Source of the DNA: SZUA-370 sp034003955
GTDB taxonomy: Bacteria; Spirochaetota; Spirochaetia; Treponematales; UBA12059
Length of the DNA stretch: 41,610 nt
NCBI GenBank assembly: GCA_034003955.1
Contig: JAVEXO010000023.1
Location: forward strand, 1-41,610
Direction of reading: 5' to 3'
Under the pieces are notes generated by a model that was not told where the DNA came from, did not search any database, and worked only from the letters and a program-made list of their open reading frames with translations. Of this stretch, positions 6,761 through 15,235 are shown in pieces. How positions within the stretch are numbered: position 1 is the first letter of the stretch; each line of letters begins with the position of its first letter. A program made the translations under genes and the position numbers.

Positions 6761-9412
6761 TTAGGCCAGATCCTTGAGATACTTCTCCAGTTTGGCGGCT
6801 CGTATCTCTGCATCCTGTAACTTTTGCCGTTCCTTCTCGACGACATCGGCCGGAGCGCTCGCAACAAAGGCCTCGTTTCCAAGCTTGGCTTGTGTTCGCT
6901 CCACGTACTGGCGCTCTTTCTGGGCCTCCTTGCCAAAGCGAGAGGCGAGCTGTTCCGTGTCCACTGCTTCCCTGGCAAAGACATAGGCTTCAAAGCCACG
7001 CCCAGCCAAAGAAAGAGCCCCGGACGGCTTTTCACAGAGGAATTCTACGCTGGAGGCTCCCGTCAGGAGCGCCATCATGTCGGCATTGCGGCTCATGAAA
7101 TCCCCGCCGGCAAAGCCATCGTCGAAACGGACGGCGAGCCTCATCTTCTTCTCTGGAGCTATACAGAATTCGCTACGGAGGCTGCGCACCATGGTGACGA
7201 GTTCCTTTACGGAGGCGAAGCGTTCTATCAGTTCAGGGTCACGGGTGCGACGCTCGGTTTCATCGGCTGGATACGCCCTGGCTATGAGGCGACCCTGAAC
7301 GCCTGGTAGCTTACCGTATATTTCTTCTGTAACAAAAGGCAAGAAGGGATGTAAGAGTGCCAGGGATTCCTCGAGGACAGACAGGAGGACGGAGACAGCC
7401 CTGTCCTTCTCGGCGTCTGAATCAGAGCGGGTGGATAGCTTCGTGACTTCAAGATACCAGTCACAGAAATCATTCCAGAAGTATTCGTATACAGCGCTCG
7501 CGGCATCATTGAAGCGATACGCTGCGAGGGCTTCCCTCACCTGGACGGCTGCCGCATTGAGCCTGGCTTCTATCCATCGGTCGGCGTCTATGAGCTCAGG
7601 CTTGGCTATGAGCTCCCTACCCTCAAGGTTCATAAGGATGTAGCGGCTGGCGTTCCATACCTTGTTTGCAAACTTGGAACCCAGCTTGAAATCGTCCTTG
7701 TTTATCAGTATGTCCTGGGTAGAGGTGTAGAGGAAGGCAAGGGTGAACTTGAGAGCGTCGGCTCCAAACTCGTCTACTATTTCCAGGGGATCTATACCGT
7801 TGCCCAATGACTTGGACATCTTTCTACCCTGCTTGTCTCGGACAAGCGTCGTCATGCAGATGTCTTGAAACGGCACCTGACCCGTAAACTCCAGGCCCGC
7901 CATTATCATGCGGGCAACCCAGAAGAATATGATATCGAAGCCGGTAAGGAGGGTGCTCGTTGGATAGAATTTCCTGAGATCTGCGGTCTCTTCTGGCCAG
8001 CCGAGGGTGCTGAATGGCCAGAGCCAGCTGGAAAACCAGGTGTCGAGTACATCTTCATCCTGGCTAAGCTCTGTAGAAGAACAGTATGGGCATACCAGCG
8101 GTTCTTCCCTGGCCACGACCGTCTTACCGCAATGGGCACAGTGCCAGGCCGGGATGCGGTGGCCCCACCAGAGCTGACGGCTTATGCACCAGTCTCGTAT
8201 GTTTGTAAGCCAGTTCTCATAGGTGTTCTCCCAGCGCTGGGGATAAAATTTGACGTCTCCTGCTTTCCAGGCGGCCAGGGCCTTGTCGGCCAGAGGCCTC
8301 ATCTTGACGAACCACTGCTTTGACAAGTATGGCTCCACGACGGTGTGACAGCGATAGCAGTGCCCGACGGCGTGGGTGACGGCTTCCTTGCGCACGAACA
8401 GACCCAAGACCTCCAGGTCCTCGACAACCACAACCCGCGCCGCCTTGGTCTTCATGCCACGGTACTTGGCTGGAACATTGTCGCCCAGCGTACCGTCCGG
8501 GTTGAGGATGTTTATACGCGGCAACTCATGTCGCCTTCCTACCTCGAAGTCGTTAGGGTCGTGACCGGGGGTAATCTTGACAAGGCCCGTGCCGAAATCC
8601 CTGTCGACGTAGGTATCGGCTATCAGGGGAATGATGCGGTCTGTCAGGGGGAGGCGGAGCATGGTGCCGGCCAGAGAAATGTATCGTTCATCTTCAGGAT
8701 GATAGGCCACGGCTGTATCGCCAAGCATTGTCTCTGGCCTCGTGGTGGCTATCTCTATATGGCTTGGCCCGCCAGAAGGTGGGTCGACTATCTCGTAGCG
8801 TATATGGTACATCGCTCCTGATTCGTCGGCATGCTCCACCTCGTCGTCAGACAGGGCCGTGCCGCAGGAAGTGCACCAGTTGACCAGGTATTCGCCCTTA
8901 TACACGAGGCCACGCTCGTGGAGGGTTACGAAGACATCGCGAACCGCCTTGGATAGGCCCTCATCGAGGGTAAAGCGCTCGCGGCTCCAGTCACAGCTCG
9001 AGCCTATCTTCTCCAGCTGCTTCTTGATGATATCGTGGTGCTCGTTCGTTACCTTCCAGGTTTCTTCTACGAACTTCTGCCGGCCTAGCCCGCGTCGCTC
9101 TATACCCTTGGCCCTCAGCTGCTTCTCAACAACGTGTTGGGTGGCTATGCCCGCGTGATCCATGCCTGGTAGCCAGAGGGTAGGCCTACCGCACATGCGA
9201 TGGAAACGCACGAGTATATCGGGCATGGCGTTGTTGAGCCCGTGGCCCATGTGGAGGACACCGGTTACGTTGGGCGGAGGCATGACCATGACAAAAGGCT
9301 TCTTCCCATTGGGGGCTACGGGGGCAAAATGACCCTCCGCCTGCCAGGCCGCGTAGATGCGGTCTTCAAATTCCTTGGGATCATAGGCCTTGGCCAGTTC
9401 AATGGCTTTCAT
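6761..9412 (-). CDS. valS: Valyl-tRNA synthetase
   Basis: A class I aminoacyl-tRNA synthetase of 883 residues that charges tRNA-Val with valine. The HIGH motif is PPPNVTGVLHMGHG (residues 46-58) and the KMSKS motif is GRKMSKSLGNG (531-535). The editing domain is shown by TTRPETMLGDTAV and ITPGHDPNDFEVG. Two zinc-binding clusters, CTSCG near 180 and CAHCG/CPYCSS near 425-445, are present. The C-terminus is a charged coiled coil that contacts tRNA. A GGAGG site precedes the ATG. It is the first gene of the minus-strand operon and is divergent from the channel gene. Confidence 0.98.
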   Translation of the reverse strand: MKAIELAKAYDPKEFEDRIYAAWQAEGHFAPVAPNGKKPFVMVMPPPNVTGVLHMGHGLNNAMPDILVRFHRMCGRPTLWLPGMDHAGIATQHVVEKQLRAKGIERRGLGRQKFVEETWKVTNEHHDIIKKQLEKIGSSCDWSRERFTLDEGLSKAVRDVFVTLHERGLVYKGEYLVNWCTSCGTALSDDEVEHADESGAMYHIRYEIVDPPSGGPSHIEIATTRPETMLGDTAVAYHPEDERYISLAGTMLRLPLTDRIIPLIADTYVDRDFGTGLVKITPGHDPNDFEVGRRHELPRINILNPDGTLGDNVPAKYRGMKTKAARVVVVEDLEVLGLFVRKEAVTHAVGHCYRCHTVVEPYLSKQWFVKMRPLADKALAAWKAGDVKFYPQRWENTYENWLTNIRDWCISRQLWWGHRIPAWHCAHCGKTVVAREEPLVCPYCSSTELSQDEDVLDTWFSSWLWPFSTLGWPEETADLRKFYPTSTLLTGFDIIFFWVARMIMAGLEFTGQVPFQDICMTTLVRDKQGRKMSKSLGNGIDPLEIVDEFGADALKFTLAFLYTSTQDILINKDDFKLGSKFANKVWNASRYILMNLEGRELIAKPELIDADRWIEARLNAAAVQVREALAAYRFNDAASAVYEYFWNDFCDWYLEVTKLSTRSDSDAEKDRAVSVLLSVLEESLALLHPFLPFVTEEIYGKLPGVQGRLIARAYPADETERRTRDPELIERFASVKELVTMVRSLRSEFCIAPEKKMRLAVRFDDGFAGGDFMSRNADMMALLTGASSVEFLCEKPSGALSLAGRGFEAYVFAREAVDTEQLASRFGKEAQKERQYVERTQAKLGNEAFVASAPADVVEKERQKLQDAEIRAAKLEKYLKDLA

Positions 9413-9445
9413 TGCTAGTATCCTCCGATGCTTCTCGTAGCGATC

Positions 9446-9474
9446 ACAATACCAAAAAGCACTACACTATGCAA
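9446..9474 (-). promoter_or_regulatory. Probable promoter of valS and the genes behind it
   Basis: On the minus strand TTGCAT (9469-9474) and TATTGT (9446-9451) are 17 bp apart, about 33 bp upstream of the valS ATG. The -35 box is weak. No T-box leader or other riboswitch is visible in this short divergent gap. Confidence 0.4.
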
Positions 9475-9530
9475 AGGGTCATAAAAACAGAGCCTTATAC
9501 ATTGCCACTCGTGTTTCGATATATAAACCA

Positions 9531-10826
9531 ATGATCCAATCCGACAATCATGCCAAACAGGCCTGGGACTTGACAGTAGCCGCTCTGGCCATACTCAACG
9601 GTGTTCTAATACCTCTCTATATTGTGTATCCAGATTCGGTGCATTTCGTACCCGTCCTCTCGCTCGTATCTGCAGCCCTCTTCTCCCTGGATATAGTGTT
9701 TGAGTTCCAGACTGCCTACTCCCTTGGCGGATCACTCGTATGCGACTCGCGAAGGCTTTCTGTCCACTACCTCCGGGGAAACTTCACGGGGGATCTTTTA
9801 TCGGCCTTTCCGGGTCTATTTCTGTATGCCACGGGGGTGATTTCTGGAAACGCCGCGGTATTCCTTTCCTTCCTCCCCCTTCTAAGGCTCGTAAAGGTCA
9901 ACAAGACAATACGCAGACTAGGAGAAATTTTTATCAATCCAGCCGTCTTCAGACTCATCATGCTGGCCTTCTGGTTTCTTATGGCCGCCCATCTCATAGC
10001 CTGCCTTTGGATACTGGTAAGCGGCAATCCCGGAGGCCTCGCACCCATCGCACGATACATCATGGCGTTTTACTGGACCATTACGACACTGGCTACCATA
10101 GGCTATGGAGATATAACTCCCGTAGGTAGCGGCCAGACGCTCTTCGTGATCTTGATAGAAATATTCGGCGCTGCCATGTATGGTTTGATCATAGGCAACA
10201 TAGCGGTGCTCATAAGCAACATAGACATAGCCAAGAGCCAGTACCGTGAGAGATTGGACAGGATCAATTCTTTCCTCCGATATCGCAGCATACCCGAGGA
10301 GCTTAGAAAAAAGATAAACGCCTACTATAGCTACCTTTGGGACACGAGGAAGGGCTATAACGAGACGGAGTTTCTAAAAGATCTTCCCATAGCCCTCAAG
10401 GAGTCTGTCGCCCTGCATCTCAACAAGGAGATGATAGAGCGCGTACCCCTGTTTGAAAAAGCCGACGCAAGCCTCATTCGAGATATAATCCTCAAGCTGG
10501 AGCCAGTCGTCTTCACGCCAGGCGACTATGTGGTGCGCGCAGGCGAGCCTGGAAACGAGATGTACTTCATAGGCAAAGGCTCGGTCGCGGTGCTTTCAGC
10601 CGACGAGACCATAACCTATGCAATCCTTAGCACGGGGCATTACTTCGGGGAGATATCACTGTTACTCAGTCTTCCCAGAAATGCTACCATACAGGCCACA
10701 GGCTTCTGCGATCTCTATCGTCTGGACAAGAAGCAATTCGATATAGTCGTAGAGCAGTATCCGGATTTCAAGGAATCAATGCGAAAGCTGGCCTCAAAGC
10801 GACGTAAAGAAAACGAAGCCCTGTAA
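9531..10826 (+). CDS. Cyclic-nucleotide-gated potassium channel, SthK-like
   Basis: A 431-residue inner-membrane channel with the full CNG layout: S1-S4 (about 12-130), S4 with spaced basic residues (RLVKVNKTIRR), pore helix and K+ selectivity filter TLATIGYGDITP (filter at 189-194), S6 to about 230, a C-linker, and a cyclic-nucleotide-binding domain (about 327-410). The phosphate-binding cassette YFGEISLLLSLPRNAT keeps the Gly-Glu pair and the Arg that holds the cyclic phosphate. Length and architecture match SthK of Spirochaeta thermophila, a cAMP-gated K+ channel. No ribosome site precedes the ATG; an AT-rich -10-like TATATA ends 5 bp before it, so the mRNA may be leaderless. A class III adenylate cyclase is encoded 1.3 kb downstream. 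Confidence 0.93.
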   Translation: MIQSDNHAKQAWDLTVAALAILNGVLIPLYIVYPDSVHFVPVLSLVSAALFSLDIVFEFQTAYSLGGSLVCDSRRLSVHYLRGNFTGDLLSAFPGLFLYATGVISGNAAVFLSFLPLLRLVKVNKTIRRLGEIFINPAVFRLIMLAFWFLMAAHLIACLWILVSGNPGGLAPIARYIMAFYWTITTLATIGYGDITPVGSGQTLFVILIEIFGAAMYGLIIGNIAVLISNIDIAKSQYRERLDRINSFLRYRSIPEELRKKINAYYSYLWDTRKGYNETEFLKDLPIALKESVALHLNKEMIERVPLFEKADASLIRDIILKLEPVVFTPGDYVVRAGEPGNEMYFIGKGSVAVLSADETITYAILSTGHYFGEISLLLSLPRNATIQATGFCDLYRLDKKQFDIVVEQYPDFKESMRKLASKRRKENEAL

Positions 10827-10925
10827 GGATTTTCTTGGGTATTGATGACTACCATTCCTTACATCATGTGGTATCATGCCCATCTCGATAGTGGCACCAT
10901 GGCCACTGCGATACAGGAGGCTATC

Positions 10926-12149
10926 ATGAATCCCAAGGAACAATACGCCCGTTTGCTCATCAAGATTGGCATCAATCTACAGAAGAACCAGACGCTCATC
11001 ATCAGTACACCCATTGAGTGTGCCGATTTCGCCAGGTTGGTTCAGGTTGAGGCCTACAAGGCCGGTGCGCGCGAGGTAGTCATGCGCTGGCTCGACGAGA
11101 AGGCTGCACGCATCACCTACGACATGGCCCCGGACGAAATATTCGACGAGTTTCCTGAGTGGTCAAAGACATTCTACAATGACTACGCGGCAAAAGGCGC
11201 CGCCTTCATGTCTATAGCGGCATCCGACCCCGAGCTTATGAAGGATGTCGATCCCAAGCGCATAAGCCGCAGCAACAAGGCCAGAAACACGGCCCTGGAG
11301 CACTTCCGCGGGCTTCAGATGAGCAACAAGAACGTCTGGTGCGTAGGCTCGGTTCCCACCAGCGCCTGGGCCAGGAAGGTGTTCCCTGCCATGCCGGAGG
11401 AGAAGGCCGTCGACGCCCTCTGGGCTGCCATCTTCAAGACGGTACGAGCCGATCAGACCGATCCGGTCCAGGCGTGGCAGGATCACCAGGCTGCGCTCAA
11501 TCTCAGGCTCGACTTCCTTAAGAAGCACAACTTCACAAGCCTTCACTATAAGAATAGCCTGGGTACCGACCTTACCATAGCCCTACCCAAGGGGCATCAC
11601 TGGTTTGGCGGTGGCGATGAATGCCTACAAGGCTACGTCTTCGTTGCCAATATGCCTACAGAAGAGGTGTTCACCATGCCCCACAAGAACGGGGCCAATG
11701 GCAGGATAGTCAGCTCCATGCCCCTCAACCACAACGGCAACCTCATAAAGGACTTCTGGTTTGAGTTCAAGGACGGGCTGGTGGTCGACTATGGCGCAAA
11801 GGCAGGGCTCGAGACCCTCAAGGAGATTCTCGAAACCGATGATGGGGCCAAGCGCCTGGGAGAGGTGGCTCTCGTCCCATACGAATCGCCCATATCCAAA
11901 ATGGGCATTCTATTCTACAACACCCTGTTCGACGAAAACGCCTCCTGCCACTTCGCCCTCGGCAAGGCCTACCCTACCTGCATCGAAGGCGGTACCGACA
12001 TGAGCAAGGAAGCCCTGGCTGCCGCAGGCGTCAACGACTCTCTCACCCATGTTGACTTCATGGTCGGAACGGCAGATCTGGAGATTAAAGGCACCAAGGC
12101 CGATGGCTCCGAGGTGACGGTTTTCAGGAACGGCAACTTCGCCCTGTAA
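10926..12149 (+). CDS. Aminopeptidase of peptidase family M29 (AmpS/PepS type)
   Basis: A 407-residue cytoplasmic metallo-aminopeptidase that removes N-terminal residues from peptides with two metal ions. The family core is plain: NMPTEEVFTMPHKNGANGRI, LGEVALVPYESPIS, GILFYNTLFDENASCHFALG and the C-terminal THVDFMVGTADLEIKG; Glu, His and Asp residues in these segments are the metal ligands. The start at ATG 10926 (MNPKEQYARLL) has an AGGAGG site. An upstream in-frame ATG at 10842 would add 28 unrelated residues. It lies 99 bp behind the channel gene and converges on the adenylate cyclase gene. No functional link to the signalling genes is evident. Confidence 0.94.
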   Translation: MNPKEQYARLLIKIGINLQKNQTLIISTPIECADFARLVQVEAYKAGAREVVMRWLDEKAARITYDMAPDEIFDEFPEWSKTFYNDYAAKGAAFMSIAASDPELMKDVDPKRISRSNKARNTALEHFRGLQMSNKNVWCVGSVPTSAWARKVFPAMPEEKAVDALWAAIFKTVRADQTDPVQAWQDHQAALNLRLDFLKKHNFTSLHYKNSLGTDLTIALPKGHHWFGGGDECLQGYVFVANMPTEEVFTMPHKNGANGRIVSSMPLNHNGNLIKDFWFEFKDGLVVDYGAKAGLETLKEILETDDGAKRLGEVALVPYESPISKMGILFYNTLFDENASCHFALGKAYPTCIEGGTDMSKEALAAAGVNDSLTHVDFMVGTADLEIKGTKADGSEVTVFRNGNFAL

Positions 12150-12166
12150 GGCGGTTCGTCATAGGA

Positions 12167-12190
12167 CCCGTCAGGCTAAGACCTGATGGG
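12167..12190. terminator. Possible bidirectional hairpin between convergent genes
   Basis: CCCGTCAGG (12167-12175) pairs with CCTGATGGG (12182-12190), with one G-U pair and a 6-nt loop. It lies just after the aminopeptidase stop and overlaps the last codons and stop of the convergent cyclase gene. There is no strong T tract on either side, so efficient intrinsic termination is uncertain. Confidence 0.4.
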
Positions 12191-14323
12191 TTCCTTACTC
12201 GCTATAGACTTCATGTAGCGGAGCGAGGCCCCGTCCTTTGGCAGCAGGGCCAGGACCTGGTCAAAGAGGGTCTTTGCCTCGCCGTAGCGTCGCTCATAGT
12301 AGGCTTCTACACCGCGTTCGAATGATGCTCGTACAAGATCCTTCCTGGAACGTAGCTCCTCAGGATCTCCCTCATAGATTTCGAACACAGAGACAGCCTC
12401 GCTCTTACCCTTGACCTTGACCTTGCCAATGAAACGCATCCTATAGGCCGTAGGATCAGGCAGGTCTGCCAGGACTCGCTCGCTGACGGCTATACCAAGA
12501 TCATACTCCTTTGAAACGCCTTCAAGCCTGCTGGCAAGATTGACAGCGTCTGATATGACCGTGCCGTCCATCCTCAGCGACTCACCTATGGTGCCAAGCA
12601 TCAGATGCCCGGAGTGTACGCCTATGCCCACCTGTATGGGCAGCCTGCCGTCTGCCTCACGCTCTGCATTATACTCGGCCAGGCGCGACTGGATGTCGAG
12701 GGCACAGAGCAGGGCGGCTTCGGCACCTTCAGGAAACAGGGCCATGAAGCCGTCACCTAGGTACTTGTCTATGAAACCACCATGGTTCCTGACAGCCGGT
12801 CCTACCCGGGCCAGGTATTCGTTTATGAAGGCAAAGGTTTCTTCCGGTGTAGAACTCTCCGCTATTGCCGTGAACGAGCGGACATCGGCAAACAGCACAG
12901 CCATTTCCTCGGCACTGGAGTCTCCCAGCTCTATCTCCTCGAGCGACGACTTCTTGAGGAATCCCAGGAACTGTTTGGGAACGAAACGTTCGAGTGAACG
13001 GTTAACCTTTACGAGGCTCCCGGACAGCTCCTCTGCGGTGGAGAAGGCCTCGGCGAAGCGTCGCGTCAGTATGAGGGAGAGGGCAAACAGAAGTCCAAGC
13101 ATCCCAAGCTGCATGAGGAATATACCGTGGAGGACTCCCGCTGAAATGAGGATGTCATGGATGACTCCGGCAAACATGGCAAGGAACCCGATGCCAAACA
13201 GCCCGGCGCCACGCCTGCCTCTCCTTGTCGCCAAGAGTATGGCGAAGGCTGCTCCCAAGCCTATGACCACGCTTGCTAGCTGAAACCATACGAGACCCAA
13301 TGATGACAGGCGCGTCGGCAAGAAAATGATGATGAAGGAATACACGCAAGCAACAGCCGTGGCAGATAAAACCGCCCATCCAGGGAATTCATGAGGAAAC
13401 GTCTCGTGGACGAAGGCCGCAAACATGACTACGGCAGCGGTAAAGGTCAGGTAGCCAAGGTCATACAGGAGTCGCCAGGGTAGAGACGGGAACAGTGTCA
13501 GGATGTAGTACTCGTCGTAGCACATGACCCGTAGAGCCATGATGACGCACAGAAGACCATACCACAGAACTGCCTTCTCCTTGCGTCTGAAGGCAAAGAG
13601 ACCAAGGTAGTACCCGCCCATGATCGCTATGGCTCCTACGACAAACAGTTCGAATGCCACGGCTCTTTCCCGCAGGGCCGCGATGGAATCGTAGTCTCCG
13701 ATAGAAAGACTGGTTCTCGTACCACCGTGTCTATCCGCATAGTTTGAGGCATGAATGACGATGTCCACTATGCCTTCGGGGCTGGATGTAAAGGAGGAAA
13801 CCTTTGAGAACCACCCTGGTTTCTCCTCGGCCTGGCTCTTGCCCGGCACGCCATGAGTCTGAACGAGCATGCCATTGGTGTAAATCGATGCGGCGCTCAG
13901 ATACGATGACGATCGGAGCCCGTATAGTCGGTCTGGTATCAATCCGGTCAGCCGTAGATGCCATGTGCAATAGCCAACTGAACCCACGTCTGCAATGGCA
14001 TAATCCTTCCATACCGCAGGAAACGGCACAAGAGCATCATAGAGAGGTGGTTCTCCCCTCGTAAAGACTAAAGGATCGACAAAACGGTTCCAGTAGAACT
14101 CCCAGGGAACATCCATGATTACAGGATGGCTGGTGTCGATGCCGCCAAGGTGTACAACGCCATTCGAGGCGGTGACAACGCCATTCGAGGCGGCGACAAC
14201 GCCATTCGAGGATCGGCTATCACCACTACCAGAGTCACACGATACGAGCAAAAGCGTCATGGCAAGCACAGCCACAAGAACCTGCCCCATCAAGAGGGAG
14301 TGTATCTCACTTACCTTTTTCAT
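12176..14323 (-). CDS. Lipoprotein-anchored 7TMR-DISM class III adenylate cyclase
   Basis: A membrane receptor cyclase of 715 residues. In order: a signal peptide ending in LLLVSC (Cys29, probable lipidation); a short repeat linker; a periplasmic jelly-roll sensor of the 7TMR-DISM type (contains VPWEFYWNRF); seven membrane helices (about 220-420); a coiled linker; and a class III cyclase domain. Catalytic residues are complete: metal ligands Asp480 (LFADVRSFT) and Asp524 (KYLGDGFMALF), adenine-selecting Lys520, Thr588, and Asn595 and Arg599 (VNLASRLEG). A TPR-like tail follows. Lys520 indicates ATP rather than GTP. The start at 14323 is favoured by the signal peptide and by a promoter whose -10 ends 7 bp upstream; no ribosome site is present, so leaderless translation is likely. 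Confidence 0.9.
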   Translation of the reverse strand: MKKVSEIHSLLMGQVLVAVLAMTLLLVSCDSGSGDSRSSNGVVAASNGVVTASNGVVHLGGIDTSHPVIMDVPWEFYWNRFVDPLVFTRGEPPLYDALVPFPAVWKDYAIADVGSVGYCTWHLRLTGLIPDRLYGLRSSSYLSAASIYTNGMLVQTHGVPGKSQAEEKPGWFSKVSSFTSSPEGIVDIVIHASNYADRHGGTRTSLSIGDYDSIAALRERAVAFELFVVGAIAIMGGYYLGLFAFRRKEKAVLWYGLLCVIMALRVMCYDEYYILTLFPSLPWRLLYDLGYLTFTAAVVMFAAFVHETFPHEFPGWAVLSATAVACVYSFIIIFLPTRLSSLGLVWFQLASVVIGLGAAFAILLATRRGRRGAGLFGIGFLAMFAGVIHDILISAGVLHGIFLMQLGMLGLLFALSLILTRRFAEAFSTAEELSGSLVKVNRSLERFVPKQFLGFLKKSSLEEIELGDSSAEEMAVLFADVRSFTAIAESSTPEETFAFINEYLARVGPAVRNHGGFIDKYLGDGFMALFPEGAEAALLCALDIQSRLAEYNAEREADGRLPIQVGIGVHSGHLMLGTIGESLRMDGTVISDAVNLASRLEGVSKEYDLGIAVSERVLADLPDPTAYRMRFIGKVKVKGKSEAVSVFEIYEGDPEELRSRKDLVRASFERGVEAYYERRYGEAKTLFDQVLALLPKDGASLRYMKSIASKEPIRS
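14154..14211 (-). repeat. In-frame 21-bp tandem repeat in the cyclase linker
   Basis: Two full and one partial copy of a 21-bp unit (14154-14174, 14175-14195, 14196-14211). It encodes the repeated heptad-like segment SNGVVxA just after the lipidated cysteine. A length change by whole units would keep the frame and alter only the tether between the lipid anchor and the sensor domain. Confidence 0.85.
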
Positions 14324-14330
14324 CGTCAGT

Positions 14331-14359
14331 ATGATAACGCCATTGCTATTGGTTCGCAA
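14331..14359 (-). promoter_or_regulatory. Promoter of the adenylate cyclase gene (leaderless geometry)
   Basis: TTGCGA (14354-14359) and TATCAT (14331-14336) on the minus strand, 17 bp apart. Only 7 bp separate the -10 box from the ATG at 14323, so transcription should start at or next to the start codon. This agrees with the lack of a Shine-Dalgarno sequence. Confidence 0.55.
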
Positions 14360-14388
14360 CGCCAACACGCATACGATCGATGCTGCCA

Positions 14389-14417
14389 TTGCCGACAGCC
14401 TTGCGGAGAGCTATACT
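14389..14417 (+). promoter_or_regulatory. Promoter of the 36-codon basic ORF
   Basis: TTGCCG (14389-14394), a 17-bp spacer, then TATACT (14412-14417). It lies about 57 bp before the small ORF at 14475 and points away from the cyclase gene, so the region is a divergent promoter pair. Confidence 0.5.
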
Positions 14418-14474
14418 ATGGATGAGCAATTCGTATCTTAATGAATCTGGATATCGGTATACCAGGAGGACAGC

Positions 14475-14585
14475 ATGGCAGAAAAAAGCAAGCAAGCTAA
14501 AGAACCCAAGAAGAAGGCACAGAAGACCATGATGGAAAAGCGCAAGGAAAAGCGCGAGAAGGCAGCCAACAAACACGAAGATTAA
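14475..14585 (+). CDS. 36-residue, very basic microprotein
   Basis: An ORF of 36 codons with an AGGAGG site 5 bp before the ATG and a matching upstream promoter, so it is very likely translated. The protein starts MAEKSKQAKEPKKK and ends EKREKAANKHED. About half of its residues are Lys, Arg or Glu and it has no hydrophobic stretch; it should be soluble, helical or disordered. It may bind nucleic acid or the ribosome, but no family is recognised. A strong stem-loop follows the stop codon and the GreA-like gene begins 100 bp downstream. Confidence 0.7.
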   Translation: MAEKSKQAKEPKKKAQKTMMEKRKEKREKAANKHED

Positions 14586-14596
14586 ACAAAATCGAT

Positions 14597-14625
14597 GTGG
14601 GGTGGCCATCGATCTGCCGCCCCAC
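14597..14625 (+). terminator. Stem-loop after the microprotein gene
   Basis: GTGGGGTGGC (14597-14606) pairs with GCCGCCCCAC (14616-14625), with one G-U pair and a 9-nt loop. It begins 12 nt past the stop of the 36-codon ORF. A clean T tract is missing on the plus strand, so it may be a weak terminator or an mRNA end stabiliser. Confidence 0.45.
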
Positions 14626-14684
14626 TCATGAAAACCTTTGCCATTTCGAGGCTCTGCACGAGTTGTCTTTAACGAGGAGGTATC

Positions 14685-15224
14685 GTGTCCAGGGCATTCA
14701 TAGGCGATGATCAGTATGATGCCGCCGACGACGAGTCGCCGGAAATAAAGATACCGATTCCAGCAGGATCAAGGAATTATGTCACTCCCGAGGGAGCGGC
14801 TCTCCTTGCCGAGGAGCTGGGTCGGCTAGAAACCGAGACAAGATCCAGTTTGACTATCGAGATAGAAAGGCTGGTCAAGGGGGGACAAGAGGCCACGGAG
14901 CTTCTGTCCAACACCAGGCGGGCACTAGGGCGAGTGAATAGACGCATAGAGTATCTCTCTGTGATGGCTTCGCTGGCAACAACCGTTGAAACCCCTGCCC
15001 AAGGCTATGACACGGTGCGTTTCGGAGCAACGGTTACAATCATGGAAGGCTCCACCCAGTCCACATACCGAATAGTAGGGATAGACGAGGCCGACTCCCA
15101 GCAAGGCCGTATAGGCTGGACGAGCCCGATTGCCAGGGCTCTCATTGGCAAGCGTCCAGGCGACAATGCTGTGGCCACCCTGCCTGAAGGCGAGCGACAC
15201 ATCACGATCGTGTCCATTAGTTAA
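14685..15224 (+). CDS. GreA/GreB-family transcription factor with an atypical coiled-coil tip
   Basis: A 179-residue RNA-polymerase-binding protein of the GreA/GreB superfamily. The FKBP-like C-terminal domain is clear: VRFGATVTI, YRIVGIDEADSQQGRIGWTSP and IARALIGKRPGD. An N-terminal extension MSRAFIGDDQ and NYVTPEGAALLAEEL resemble GreB-type proteins. The coiled coil carries VKGGQEATELLSNTRRALG where GreA has the acidic tip GDLSENAEY, so the residues that hold catalytic Mg2+ are not obviously conserved. It may act on the polymerase secondary channel without RNA-cleavage stimulation, or place the acids differently. The GTG start has an AGGAGG site. Confidence 0.82.
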   Translation: MSRAFIGDDQYDAADDESPEIKIPIPAGSRNYVTPEGAALLAEELGRLETETRSSLTIEIERLVKGGQEATELLSNTRRALGRVNRRIEYLSVMASLATTVETPAQGYDTVRFGATVTIMEGSTQSTYRIVGIDEADSQQGRIGWTSPIARALIGKRPGDNAVATLPEGERHITIVSIS

Positions 15225-15235
15225 GTGGCTGCGCC

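Noticed and set aside
12540..13283. A 247-codon plus-strand ORF
   Set aside because: It is antisense to the adenylate cyclase; its Ser/Arg/Met-rich composition is typical of a shadow frame.
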